A stretch of 64,000 nt of DNA from SB11 sp037968475 (GTDB lineage: Bacteria > Bacteroidota > Bacteroidia > UBA8524), in NCBI GenBank assembly GCA_037968475.1, contig JBBKVO010000001.1, forward strand, positions 124,001 to 188,000, written 5' to 3'. Under the pieces are notes generated by a model. It was not told the origin of the DNA. It saw only the letters and a list, made by a program, of their open reading frames with translations, and made no database searches. The position numbers and the translations under genes are program-made. Below, piece by piece: positions 1 to 8,879 of the stretch (position 1 is the first letter of the stretch; every line of letters starts with the position of its first letter).

Positions 1-27
1 TTAAAAAATAGTAAATAATTAATTTTT

Positions 28-90
28 GGGTGAAAACACCCCCACAGAATTACCTGTTTTAATAGTAAAAGAGTTAAAATGTGGTTGTTA
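28..90 (+). promoter_or_regulatory. Candidate regulatory element: GGGTGAAAACACCC palindrome plus downstream box
   Basis: The perfect inverted repeat GGGTG-aaaa-CACCC lies at 28-41 and the box ATGTGGTTGTTA at 79-90. The same two boxes recur in the same order at 13534-13547 and 13574-13585, upstream of the ferritin-like gene, with spacing shorter by 11 bases (about one helical turn). Further weak similarity continues to about position 130. The rest of 1-303 is AT-rich and holds no gene. The binding protein is unknown; a dimeric regulator is inferred from the dyad symmetry. Confidence 0.45.
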
Positions 91-235
91 TTTCCTAATT
101 AGTAGCATTAATATATTAATAGTTTTACTTATGTTTCAATTGTTATATACTGTTTGGTAGCCTATGTAATATTTTAAATATCGGTTTTAGAGCTTAGAAT
201 TTAAAATCAATATTCTATCAAAAAGCACACAAGTA

Positions 236-265
236 TTGTCAATACCTACATTTTAGTATATTTTG
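236..265 (+). promoter_or_regulatory. Bacteroidota-type promoter for the TraB-like gene
   Basis: TTG at 236-238, an 18-base spacer, then TATATTTTG at 257-265. This approximates the Bacteroidota primary sigma pattern (-33 TTTG, -7 TAnnTTTG). The same TTG-N18-TATATTTTGCAT arrangement occurs upstream of the tail sheath gene at 17556-17585. The leader would be about 30 bases. Confidence 0.5.
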
Positions 266-303
266 CATACCTTAAAAAAACCATTTCCACACATCAGCAT
301 ACT

Positions 304-3300
304 ATGAAAAAATCGCTGCTCTTATTTGTTGCCACATTTCTTATTTTATTTTCTGCCACAGCCCAAAAAAAATACCAAGGTTTGCTTTGGGAAATTACGG
401 GTAATGGGCTGCAAAAACCATCGTACTTATACGGTACAATGCACGTTAGCAGCAAACTGGCCTTTCACTTGGGCGATTCGTTTTTTACCGCCTTAAACAA
501 TGTTGATATGGTGGCATTAGAAATTCACCCCGAAACTTGGGTGGATGATATGCTTGCCTACGACCCTTATACTTTTTTGAGCGATGGGCTTGCAGGTTCG
601 TATTGGAAGAAAGAAAAAGGCAAAGAAGATGAACGAAAAGAAGCTATAATGAGTGCTTTGCGCAGCGACCCCAGCCTTATCAACTATTATCTGTTCCGTA
701 GTCAAGGCTATACAGGTAATTTTGAAGAAGACACCTATTTAGATTTGTACATTTTTCAGGCAGGAAAAAAACTAAAAAAGAGAACCACAGGCCTTGAAAA
801 TATGGCCGAGTTGATGCTAAACCTTGAGGAAGCAGAAAGTGCACAAAGGGAAGAAGCGAAATACAAAAAAGATAATTACTACTACGATGAAGATGCAATG
901 AGCTATGGCGATGCTTTGGAAGATGCTTACCGCCGTGGTGATTTGGATATGCTTGATTCGCTAAACAAAGAAGATGGCACGTCGGGTTATTTAGAGTATA
1001 TGCTGTACCGCCGTAATGCAAAAATGGCTGAGCGTATGGATAGTATAATGAAAACGGCTAACCTTAGTTTGTTTGCAGGTATGGGAGCATCGCACCTACC
1101 GGGTGAAAAAGGAGTTATAGAATTTTTGCGCGAAAAAGGCTATACCCTTCGTTCTGTAACACGTGGCGAAAGAGACACTAAACAAAAACGTAAGATTGAT
1201 GAAATTGTAATACAAAAGAAATTTGAAATCCAAAAGTCGTTTGATGAATACTTCTCGGTAGACCTACCGGGTAGAATGTATGAGTTGGCGGGCTTTGGAA
1301 ACACCCGCAGTTATTTTCATCCCGATATGGCCAACGGAGCATACTATACTGTTACACGTATAAAAACATATGGTCGTGAGTTAGAGCAAGATGAAAAGTA
1401 CATACAAAAAAGCATTGATAGCTTATTGTACGAGAACATACCCGGCAAAATACAAAAGCAGAAAAAAATTACAGTGCAAGGCTATAACGGGTATAGTATT
1501 ACTACTCTTACCCGTAGAGGAGATATACAACGCTATGAAATACTTATTACCCCCGAAGAGGTATTTATATTTAAACTTGGTGGAACATCTGATTTTGCTG
1601 AAAACAAAGAAGCCGATAAATTCTTCAAATCAATAAAGCTAAATATACCTTCTGCTACCAACTGGCAAGCATATACATCAGCCGATGGGTATTATAGCGC
1701 GCTAATGCCACACAAACCTTTGTTTTATGGCGATACCAGCCTAATAGGTACTTACCTGAATACTGAGCCACTTACCGCCATTGATTTTAGCAATGGTAAT
1801 ACATACAGCATACAAAAAGCCAATCTGTATAATAGTGGAAAAAACACCATTAGTGATTCGCTACTGATAGAAAAAGAGATATTTAACTTTAGCGATGCCA
1901 ACTACTATACTGAATTAGAACGCACACAAAGCAAAGAAGGTGAAAGGCACATTGTTGATGCCCGTTATAGTATAGATGAAAACAATAATATGCGTGTACG
2001 CTACATTACCAACCGCAGCTTTTTATACATACTATCTGCAAAATATAAAAGCGATAGTACCGATGCCGATAAGTTTGTAAAATCTATCACTTTTGCTACA
2101 GTCCCGGCACCTGTATTTGAAGAGTACACCGATACTCTATTGCACTTTACTGTGAGTACCACATCACAAAAAAATGCTTTTGAGCAATTGCTTCGCAAAC
2201 TAAGCCGCTTTAAAGCAAAAGATAAACCCTACCTAACCCTTCGCGAGAACAAGGTATTTTTAGAAAATAAAAAATCAAACGAAGCAGTATCAGTAAACTA
2301 TACCCGTTATGGTAAATATGTACGCTTTAAAGACAGTGCAGAATATTGGGATGAAATACGCAGCAACACTAATCCCGATAGCTCGTACATTATTTTAAAC
2401 AAAAAATTCTATACCAAAAATGGGTTCAATATTTTAGATATTGACTATACTGATACAGGTTGTACCTATGCTGTGAAACAACGTACCATGCAGCGTGGTG
2501 CAGTAGTATATAATCTTTCAGCGTTATATAATCATAAACTTGGTCCAGCTCCTTTTATCACTAATTTTTATGAAACCTTTACTCCAAAAGATACAGCCAT
2601 AGGTGAATACCTTTTTGGTAATAATGCAAAATTGATATTGGATGATTTACACAGTAGCGATAGTGCTACACGTGCCGAAGCCCATAAATCGCTACGTTCG
2701 GTATGGGTAAAAGAGAGAGACTATAAATTTTGGACTACTGCTATTGATACGCTACAACCCGAAAATAAAGATTATTTCGACTATAAATCGGGAATGATTG
2801 AAGAATTGTGGAATATAAAAACACAAGAAAACGTAGCTTACCTAAGTAACTTATATAAAAAAGCAGGCGATACGCTTTCGTTTCAAGTAGCTGCATTAAA
2901 AACACTTATAAATATTGAAACTGAAGCATCATATAAAGCCTTTAAAGAGTTAATATTGGCTGAAACCCCATTGGGTAGCGACTACGAAATCAATTCGCTA
3001 TTTTGGGGAATGACGGATAGCGTGCAATTGGCTTCAACTTTTTTCCCTGATTTATTCGCTCTGTTTCAGCTAGAAGAGTACAAAGAAAAAATAGTGGATG
3101 TATTGGCCGATTTAGTGGATAGCAATGCCGTGAAAACCGAGCAATACAAAGCGTTTTTACCCACACTAAAAATTGAAGCCAAAAATGAGTTGAAACGCAA
3201 TACATCAACTGAAGTAGAAGATGATAAGGAGTATGACAGTTACAACTCATACAATAGTCGTAGTTATTACAATCCATATCAAACACAAAATAACCGATAC

Positions 3301-3960
3301 AGTAGCAGCAACTATAATAGTTACTTAGGTAATTTGGCTACCGTGTTGTTGCCTTACTATACTACTGATAATAATGTAAAAGACTTTCTTGGCAAAGTGC
3401 TGCAATTGCAAAACAACAAAATACGTTTAGGCATAGCTTTAAAAATGATGAAAAAAGGCTACGATGTGCCTGATACAGTTTGGAAAGAAATAGCCCATAA
3501 AACAGGTTGGCGTACAGCCTTGTACGAGGCTTTGGAAGATGCCGGTAAACTTGAAAAATTCCCCGCTAAATACATCAACCAAGATAGTATGACAAGGGTT
3601 ATGCTTGAAAACAATTTAAACAGTCGCTATGAAAAACTGGATACCATAACCCTGCTAAGCAAACGCTATGTTGAGTTTGAAAACCACAAAGGCTATGCAT
3701 ACCTGTATAAATACAAGCAAGAAGAAAGCAAAACATGGAAACTGGCATTTGTTGGTTTGCAACCTGCTGACAGTGCAAAAGTAAATACATCCACCTTGTT
3801 TTATTCATCGGGTATACGGATTCGTGAAGATGATGAGACTAATATAGAAAGACAATTTACCGTATTACTTAAAGAGAAAATGCTGAATATTCTTACAAAT
3901 GCTTTTGATTATAGCTCTGATTATTACGGTGGTGGTGATGAAGATTATGGTGATTATTAA
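304..3960 (+). CDS. Very large secreted TraB/GumN-family protein
   Basis: 1218 residues, starting with a signal peptide (residues 1-20, ending SATA-QKK), so the protein is exported. Residues about 25-290 match the TraB/GumN family: GTMHVS at 44-49 (the GxxH motif), ALEIHPE shortly after, and a second GMGASH at 259-264 followed by the characteristic end with GVIEFLREKGY. TraB/GumN proteins are usually about 280-300 residues and some are proposed metalloproteases; here more than 900 residues follow. I do not recognise this C-terminal part. It has repeated aromatic beta-rich stretches, a helical region around residues 770-950, and a low-complexity Ser/Tyr/Asn run near 980-1015. It has its own promoter and terminator and looks monocistronic. 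The TraB call is firm for the N-terminus; the role is unknown. Confidence 0.8.
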   Translation: MKKSLLLFVATFLILFSATAQKKYQGLLWEITGNGLQKPSYLYGTMHVSSKLAFHLGDSFFTALNNVDMVALEIHPETWVDDMLAYDPYTFLSDGLAGSYWKKEKGKEDERKEAIMSALRSDPSLINYYLFRSQGYTGNFEEDTYLDLYIFQAGKKLKKRTTGLENMAELMLNLEEAESAQREEAKYKKDNYYYDEDAMSYGDALEDAYRRGDLDMLDSLNKEDGTSGYLEYMLYRRNAKMAERMDSIMKTANLSLFAGMGASHLPGEKGVIEFLREKGYTLRSVTRGERDTKQKRKIDEIVIQKKFEIQKSFDEYFSVDLPGRMYELAGFGNTRSYFHPDMANGAYYTVTRIKTYGRELEQDEKYIQKSIDSLLYENIPGKIQKQKKITVQGYNGYSITTLTRRGDIQRYEILITPEEVFIFKLGGTSDFAENKEADKFFKSIKLNIPSATNWQAYTSADGYYSALMPHKPLFYGDTSLIGTYLNTEPLTAIDFSNGNTYSIQKANLYNSGKNTISDSLLIEKEIFNFSDANYYTELERTQSKEGERHIVDARYSIDENNNMRVRYITNRSFLYILSAKYKSDSTDADKFVKSITFATVPAPVFEEYTDTLLHFTVSTTSQKNAFEQLLRKLSRFKAKDKPYLTLRENKVFLENKKSNEAVSVNYTRYGKYVRFKDSAEYWDEIRSNTNPDSSYIILNKKFYTKNGFNILDIDYTDTGCTYAVKQRTMQRGAVVYNLSALYNHKLGPAPFITNFYETFTPKDTAIGEYLFGNNAKLILDDLHSSDSATRAEAHKSLRSVWVKERDYKFWTTAIDTLQPENKDYFDYKSGMIEELWNIKTQENVAYLSNLYKKAGDTLSFQVAALKTLINIETEASYKAFKELILAETPLGSDYEINSLFWGMTDSVQLASTFFPDLFALFQLEEYKEKIVDVLADLVDSNAVKTEQYKAFLPTLKIEAKNELKRNTSTEVEDDKEYDSYNSYNSRSYYNPYQTQNNRYSSSNYNSYLGNLATVLLPYYTTDNNVKDFLGKVLQLQNNKIRLGIALKMMKKGYDVPDTVWKEIAHKTGWRTALYEALEDAGKLEKFPAKYINQDSMTRVMLENNLNSRYEKLDTITLLSKRYVEFENHKGYAYLYKYKQEESKTWKLAFVGLQPADSAKVNTSTLFYSSGIRIREDDETNIERQFTVLLKEKMLNILTNAFDYSSDYYGGGDEDYGDY

Positions 3961-3980
3961 TCGATACTAACACATATTAC

Positions 3981-4014
3981 AATAGAAAAGTCCTGTAAAC
4001 AGGGCTTTTCTATT
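3981..4014. terminator. Bidirectional terminator between convergent genes
   Basis: A 15-bp stem (AATAGAAAAGTCCTG against CAGGGCTTTTCTATT, one G-U pair) with a TAAA loop lies between the convergent TraB-like and repressor genes. The A/T-rich stem bases supply U tracts in both directions. Confidence 0.85.
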
Positions 4015-4034
4015 GTTTATAATTGACTAAAATA

Positions 4035-4700
4035 CTAATTCACATTAATAGAGATTTGCCCACGCACCTTAAACAAGCGCAAAATAGAATCTATGGGTAT
4101 TTCTACATCATCAAAAGAAGGATTTTCGCTACACAGCAATATCAATTCTTTTTGTGATGGATGTTTGCGTATATATTTCACCGTGCGATAATCATCAGTA
4201 ACCACAAGGTATATCTCGCCATACAAAATAATGGCCTTGTTTTTCACTTCTTTTACAGCCACAATATATCCGTTTTTTATTTTGGGATACATACTATCGC
4301 CATATATGGGCACAGCAAAATCACAATCTTTAAAAGCAGGTATCGAGATAAAATACTCAGGCTCTTCACGCTCATCAGCAAAAACAGGAAATGCTGATGC
4401 CGTAACATCAATATTATAATACGGTATTTGTGGCTCGGCAGCTATACCGTGTAGGTTTTGCTCAATATAAGGTTTTGGCTTGGGGCCTTCGTGCCTTTCA
4501 GAAAAAACATCAAGCAAAGTTTCTATAGGCTCGTCAATTGCATCGGCCAATTTTTTTGCCTGCGAGTATTTTATGTCGTTAGCTGTGAGCAAGCGGTTTA
4601 GGTTTTGATAGCTCATATTTAGCTTATTACTTACTTCTTGCAGGGTTAGACCTTTCTTGTGGGCAATCTCTTTATAAACGTTGCTAAGGTTTTCCATCAT
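4035..4700 (-). CDS. LexA/CI-like repressor: HTH plus S24 peptidase domain
   Basis: 221 residues. Residues about 5-65 form a helix-turn-helix of XRE/CI type (LTLQEVSNKLNMSYQNLNRLL). Residues about 90-215 form an S24 peptidase fold with GDSMYP around Ser136 and a Lys175 in RTVKYI, the expected Ser-Lys dyad. LexA- and CI-type proteins of this fold bind operators as dimers and can self-cleave after DNA damage. No clear Ala-Gly cleavage site is visible in the linker, so cleavage is not assured. The start could be either of two adjacent Met codons. No phage genes lie nearby, so it is a chromosomal stress or housekeeping regulator rather than a prophage repressor. Its promoter region carries repeated ATTTCTGTTT boxes that could be its own operator. 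Confidence 0.85.
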   Translation of the reverse strand: MMENLSNVYKEIAHKKGLTLQEVSNKLNMSYQNLNRLLTANDIKYSQAKKLADAIDEPIETLLDVFSERHEGPKPKPYIEQNLHGIAAEPQIPYYNIDVTASAFPVFADEREEPEYFISIPAFKDCDFAVPIYGDSMYPKIKNGYIVAVKEVKNKAIILYGEIYLVVTDDYRTVKYIRKHPSQKELILLCSENPSFDDVEIPIDSILRLFKVRGQISINVN

Positions 4701-4717
4701 TTTACCATTTTTGTTTA

Positions 4718-4782
4718 CAAATTTATGTGAAACATTTCTGTTTTTCTCAAATTAGTAATCATTTTTATTTCTGTTTAGAAAT
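4718..4782 (-). promoter_or_regulatory. Promoter and probable auto-operator of the S24 repressor
   Basis: On the minus strand a perfect -7 box TAAATTTG (4718-4725) lies 22 bases downstream of a TTTG (4748-4751). The spacer carries ATTTCTGTTT (4734-4743, plus strand). A second copy at 4767-4776 extends to the palindrome ATTTCTGTTTAGAAAT (4767-4782). The two boxes are 33 bases apart, close to three helical turns. Autorepression is inferred from this layout. The rest of the 4701-4931 spacer shows nothing else I can name. Confidence 0.5.
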
Positions 4783-4931
4783 ATTTATGTTTATAACTCT
4801 GTTGATAACATACGGTGCAAACTCAAAACCCATTATATATAGGCCTTTGTAGGTGTGTAAAATTGTTTACACATATAGATAATGATAAACATTATAGTTT
4901 AGAGTAAGGGGCTAAAAAGTGATTTGGTTAT

Positions 4932-6020
4932 CTAAGCTGCTTTTGCTATTCCCATATTTTTTAGTAACCTGATGTGTGATTGTATACCCCCAACAAAGGT
5001 GGTTTTATTGGGTACTATGCCGTTTTGCAGCAAGGTTTTATAAATTATTTTGCTAATGGCAGGGTAATGTACATGACATACATTAGGAAACAGATGGTGT
5101 GCTACATGGCAATTAAATCCACCAAAAATATAATTAGCCGTAGGGCTAAAAGGGTGAAAATCGTTTGAGCTTTGTACTTGGTGCAGTAACCACGACGAAC
5201 TGCTAAGTATATTATCGTGTTCGCTAAAATATTGCGTTGCTTCTACGTGGTGGGTAATTAAAAATGTAAATAATAACAACCACGCTGCCACAGCATGGAA
5301 AACCAAGAAAGCCAACAACACTTGCCCTGCCGAAAGTGGGGAAACCAATAGAGGTATAGCTATTATATAAGTCAAGTAAATAGCCTTAAACAGCCACAGT
5401 TTCACGGTTTCTTTCGTGTCGTGCTTTGCAAAGGTGAGGTTGGCGTGTTGTTTCTGAAAAAACAGCACAAAATCTTTATACAACACCCAGTACAACGTAT
5501 ATATGCTATACAATACAGGGGCGTATAAATATTGCCACTTATGGTGCTTTTTTGGTGTTTTATTGGCCGATAAATGCACAATGCTGCCCAATTCAACATC
5601 AACATCATACCCTTCGGTATTGGGGTAGTTGTGGTGCGAATGGGTATGGCGTTTTTTCCATAAATAGCCGTTAATGCCCATTAGCATAAATAGTCCCTCA
5701 AAAAAGGTATTGTTTATTTTTTTTGATTTGAAGATAGTATTGTGTGCAAAATCGTGGGCAAAGTTTAAGCCCAGTAGTACTAATGTAAAACCTAGCATAA
5801 CGTAGGCTATTAGCAGCACCAAAAAGTTTTGAGCCAGCAATATAGCGGCATAGCTGCCTGCAAATAGTACACTAAATACTATTGCTTTTAGTACTAAACC
5901 CTTTTTTGAGGTGTTTTTTTGCTGTGAGATAAATCCGTTTACCTCTTTGCAAATGGCGCGAAAAATTGCCTCTTCAGAAGCATTTTTGGCAAAGCGGGGT
6001 TTATTAATTACTACTTGCAT
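4932..6020 (-). CDS. Membrane fatty acid desaturase (second of a pair)
   Basis: 362 residues. The three histidine boxes of membrane diiron desaturases are present: HDFAH at 89-93, HTHSHH at 125-130 and HVAHH at 305-309. Four or more hydrophobic spans lie between them, near residues 45-85 and 205-260. Such enzymes introduce double bonds into acyl chains of phospholipids or acyl carriers in the inner membrane with O2 and reducing equivalents. The N-terminus overlaps the stop of the upstream desaturase by 17 bases, so the two are probably co-transcribed and translationally coupled. The regiospecificity cannot be read from sequence. A hydroxylase or ketolase of the same superfamily is the main alternative. 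Confidence 0.88.
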   Translation of the reverse strand: MQVVINKPRFAKNASEEAIFRAICKEVNGFISQQKNTSKKGLVLKAIVFSVLFAGSYAAILLAQNFLVLLIAYVMLGFTLVLLGLNFAHDFAHNTIFKSKKINNTFFEGLFMLMGINGYLWKKRHTHSHHNYPNTEGYDVDVELGSIVHLSANKTPKKHHKWQYLYAPVLYSIYTLYWVLYKDFVLFFQKQHANLTFAKHDTKETVKLWLFKAIYLTYIIAIPLLVSPLSAGQVLLAFLVFHAVAAWLLLFTFLITHHVEATQYFSEHDNILSSSSWLLHQVQSSNDFHPFSPTANYIFGGFNCHVAHHLFPNVCHVHYPAISKIIYKTLLQNGIVPNKTTFVGGIQSHIRLLKNMGIAKAA

Positions 6021-7080
6021 TGCCCATCTTTTTTAAAAACCTAAAATGCGATTGCAGTGCTTGGTAGTAGGGAGTTTCTATATACTCAATACCAAATTCT
6101 TTAGCGGTTTGCCTAAAAATGGGCACAATTTTAAGGTAGTGTATATGGCAAATATTGGGTAGCAAGTGGTGCAGGGCATGGGCATTAAATCCACCCAAAG
6201 TCCAGTTAAAAAATACGCTCGACGAGTTATAATCGGCACTGGTAACCATTTGCAGTTTTGGCCAGCTCATGTTTAGTTTTCCGTTTTCATCGGGCAAAGG
6301 ATGCTGCACTCTATCAGAAAGATGCGATACACCCAAAACCGATGTAAAAACTATTGATACCATGGCATGATTGAGCAAAAATGCCCACAAAACGTGTTGC
6401 CAAGCAAAAGGTAACAGCCACATTGGCAAAGCCAGCATTAAGCCTAGGTATACCAGTTTAAAGAAAAACAGCTTGGCTACTTCTTTTGCAGGAATTTTTA
6501 TTTGTATGGTGCGGCTACTAAAACCAATTGCCATAAGGGTTTCGCGAAACAGAAACCAATTGAGCGAGTATAATAGGTATAGAAACGGAGCATAATAGAT
6601 TTGATAACGGTGATACCATTTTAACTCTTGGGTATCTGTCATTCGTAGTAGAGGGTTGTGCAGCACATCAATATCGCTGCCTTCTATATTGGTATACAGG
6701 TGGTGCGATTCGTTGTGGTATTTTCTCCAGATAAAGGCATTGTTGCCTTGTAGATTAAAACTAAGTTCAAACAAAAAATCATTCAGCTTTTTGTTTTTTA
6801 CGGCCACGCCGTGTGCCGCATCGTGTGATACATTAAAGGCGGTGAGCAGCACAAACAAACACATGGCTAAATAGAACGTATAGAAAAACGGTATTGAAGG
6901 AGCATTAAGCATTAAAATATAAAACACTCCTACAAGTCCAAAATAGAGGGCAATTTTAAAATTCATTAAAGGGCTGCCTCTAAACGATAAATTGTTTTCT
7001 TGAAAATAGGTATGTATGCGGCGGTTAAGGGCTTGGTAAAACTCTGTCCCTTCATCTTTACTAAATTTCAGTTTTTTCAT
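6004..7080 (-). CDS. Membrane fatty acid desaturase (first of a pair)
   Basis: 358 residues with the same architecture as its neighbour: HDAAH at 86-90, HNESHH at 122-127, HALHH at 301-305, and paired hydrophobic segments near 45-85 and 205-250. The shared spacing of the boxes and the similar ends (LxNICHIHY after the third box) indicate an ancient tandem duplication, although the sequences have diverged strongly. It is first in a two-gene operon and overlaps the downstream gene by 17 bases. A -7 promoter box sits just upstream. The pair probably tunes membrane fluidity or makes a particular unsaturated lipid; distinct positional specificities are an inference. Confidence 0.88.
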   Translation of the reverse strand: MKKLKFSKDEGTEFYQALNRRIHTYFQENNLSFRGSPLMNFKIALYFGLVGVFYILMLNAPSIPFFYTFYLAMCLFVLLTAFNVSHDAAHGVAVKNKKLNDFLFELSFNLQGNNAFIWRKYHNESHHLYTNIEGSDIDVLHNPLLRMTDTQELKWYHRYQIYYAPFLYLLYSLNWFLFRETLMAIGFSSRTIQIKIPAKEVAKLFFFKLVYLGLMLALPMWLLPFAWQHVLWAFLLNHAMVSIVFTSVLGVSHLSDRVQHPLPDENGKLNMSWPKLQMVTSADYNSSSVFFNWTLGGFNAHALHHLLPNICHIHYLKIVPIFRQTAKEFGIEYIETPYYQALQSHFRFLKKMGNASSN

Positions 7081-7100
7081 AATTGTAAAAATTAATAATA

Positions 7101-7108
7101 CAAACCTA
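7101..7108 (-). promoter_or_regulatory. -7 promoter box for the desaturase operon
   Basis: On the minus strand TAGGTTTG matches TAnnTTTG exactly and lies 20 bases before the start codon. A -33 box is only weakly matched (TTTCC at the right distance). Confidence 0.45.
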
Positions 7109-7208
7109 TGGCTGTGCTGAAAGTGAAGGAAAGTAAATACTACTAAGGCAGGGTTTTAAATTTGCATTTTTTGCAAATACCTTGATTTTATTGTGTGTGC
7201 GAAGGAGA

Positions 7209-7949
7209 CTATCTAAGTATGCCTTCTAAAAAATCGCCTAAAAAGTAGGCTACAAGTGCGGCTATAGTGCCCAGTATAAGGGTTTCGAGTATGCCTTTGC
7301 GCTTGCTGGTGTGGTTTACTATTGATTTGAGATAGCCAATGGTAATAAACCCAAAGGCGGTAAGTGCTGCCGACCATATAAAGGCGTTATCGCCCAATTG
7401 CATATCAAAAGCAAAATCGGCTACGTAGGCCAAAATGGGTATAAACCCTACAATAACAAACGAGATAAAAGTCATTAAACCTGATTGTATGGGGGCTTTT
7501 CCGCTTTCAAACATCTCCAGTTCTTCTTTCATCATCACTTCTACCCAGCGGTCTTTATCTGCTGTTATCACCTCTATGGCTTTTTCAAGCAGTTCGCCTT
7601 CAAAACCTTTGGCTTGGTATATTTCGCGTATCTCTTCTATTTCTTTTTCTCTAAAATTATCAATTTCCCAATACTCGTGGCGTTTGTGTTTATTGTAGTT
7701 TTCTTGTTCGGCTTTTGCGCTTAGGTAGCTGCCTACACTCATGGCAAAACCATCGGCAAACAGGTTGGCAAAGCCCAATATCAAAATTACATTGCTACCC
7801 AAATTTGCGCCCGCAGCACCGGCCACAACAGCAAAGGTGGTTACACAGCCGTCAATGCCGCCATATACAAACTCGCCCAAATACTCTTGGTATTTGCTTA
7901 GTGGGTTTTTGCCTAGGTGTATGTGGGTTTCTGTGGGTTTTGCACTCAT
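7209..7949 (-). CDS. VIT1/CCC1-family Fe/Mn transporter
   Basis: 246 residues. The N-terminal GGIDGCVTTFAVVAGAAGA and the following LFADGFAMSVGSYLSAKAEQ are signature helices TM1-TM2 of the VIT1/CCC1 family. A Glu-rich cytoplasmic segment (about residues 90-155, with EKEIEEIREIY and ELEMFE) resembles the metal-binding domain of VIT1. Three more hydrophobic spans lie near 160-245. Family members export Fe2+ or Mn2+ from the cytoplasm by proton exchange. No Fur-like box was recognised upstream. It stands alone with its own start after a 130-base spacer. The metal is not determinable from sequence. Confidence 0.88.
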   Translation of the reverse strand: MSAKPTETHIHLGKNPLSKYQEYLGEFVYGGIDGCVTTFAVVAGAAGANLGSNVILILGFANLFADGFAMSVGSYLSAKAEQENYNKHKRHEYWEIDNFREKEIEEIREIYQAKGFEGELLEKAIEVITADKDRWVEVMMKEELEMFESGKAPIQSGLMTFISFVIVGFIPILAYVADFAFDMQLGDNAFIWSAALTAFGFITIGYLKSIVNHTSKRKGILETLILGTIAALVAYFLGDFLEGILR

Positions 7950-8081
7950 GGTATAGGTTACAAAGTAATGTTAATTTAGGTTAATACAGTGTAAAATTAA
8001 CCCCTATAGCCCATAAAATACCATTACCACTAATGTGCAAATAGCTGTTTATCTTGTGTTTAGTGCAATTGAAGAATGAAT

Positions 8082-8681
8082 TTAAAACGTATAGCCTATG
8101 CGTAATGTGGTGCTAAAGGAATTTCTATTAAAATATCTGTTGTAACCTATTAATGAGTATGATTGTAAATTATACCTGCCCTCAACATCAAGTGTAAAAC
8201 GTCGCAAAAAAGAAGTTTGCGCCCCTATTTTTAGGTGTGGGTATATATCATTATTACTAACCCTGTATTTGGTAATTCCGTTTTCAATTTCTTTTCCTTT
8301 GCCAAAGTAGCTGGATATTCCTATACCTGTGTATAATCCATTAAAGGGGCGCTTTCCATTCCATCTCAACATATAATAGCGGTAGCCCATATCAACATAT
8401 AACACGTTAGAAACAAAGCTGCCATTGGTATACGGATACCTGATGTGGTATGCTGATACACCCACTGTTAGCGTATGCCTTCCTTCTAAATGCCTCTCGT
8501 ATTCAAAACCTAAAAAGCCTCTGTTATTAAGAAAAAATGGTGTTTGTGAAAACTGTTTACCCGCAGTGCCTAATGTAAATTTCAAATTGCTTTTGCGTTG
8601 CAGTGTTGCAATGCTGTGTGGGGTTTGGGCTTGCAATGCAAAGCCTGCGCATAGCATAAAAAGCAATAGGTACGTTTTCAT
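8082..8681 (-). CDS. Small predicted outer-membrane beta-barrel protein
   Basis: 199 residues. A signal peptide covers residues 1-19 (ending ALQAQ). The rest is an alternation of short amphipathic strands and ends in SFSTTLRIGYTF, with the C-terminal aromatic residue typical of outer-membrane barrels. The length suggests an eight-stranded barrel. No family was recognised. It is separated from the divergently transcribed TonB-dependent receptor by about 200 bases. Function is unknown. Confidence 0.65.
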   Translation of the reverse strand: MKTYLLLFMLCAGFALQAQTPHSIATLQRKSNLKFTLGTAGKQFSQTPFFLNNRGFLGFEYERHLEGRHTLTVGVSAYHIRYPYTNGSFVSNVLYVDMGYRYYMLRWNGKRPFNGLYTGIGISSYFGKGKEIENGITKYRVSNNDIYPHLKIGAQTSFLRRFTLDVEGRYNLQSYSLIGYNRYFNRNSFSTTLRIGYTF

Positions 8682-8879
8682 ACAAGTATAGGTTATAGTA
8701 AAGGTACGCGCTTAAGTATTAAAATGTTACACCTCATCTTCTTTTTTCGATGAAAGGTCAAACGGTTCAGCTTCATTAAATACAGTTCACACATAAAATA
8801 ATACAGTTCGTCGCTCTGTTATTTTCAGTTACGATAGTGTACCGCAATTTTGCCTCTGATATTACAATTAACCAAACTA

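Noticed and set aside
4035..4700. Prophage repressor
   Set aside because: The domain layout is phage-like, but neighbours are ordinary chromosomal genes and no attachment sites or phage genes are seen.
8682..8879. Cobalamin or other riboswitch before the TonB receptor
   Set aside because: No B12-box or extended structured element could be recognised.
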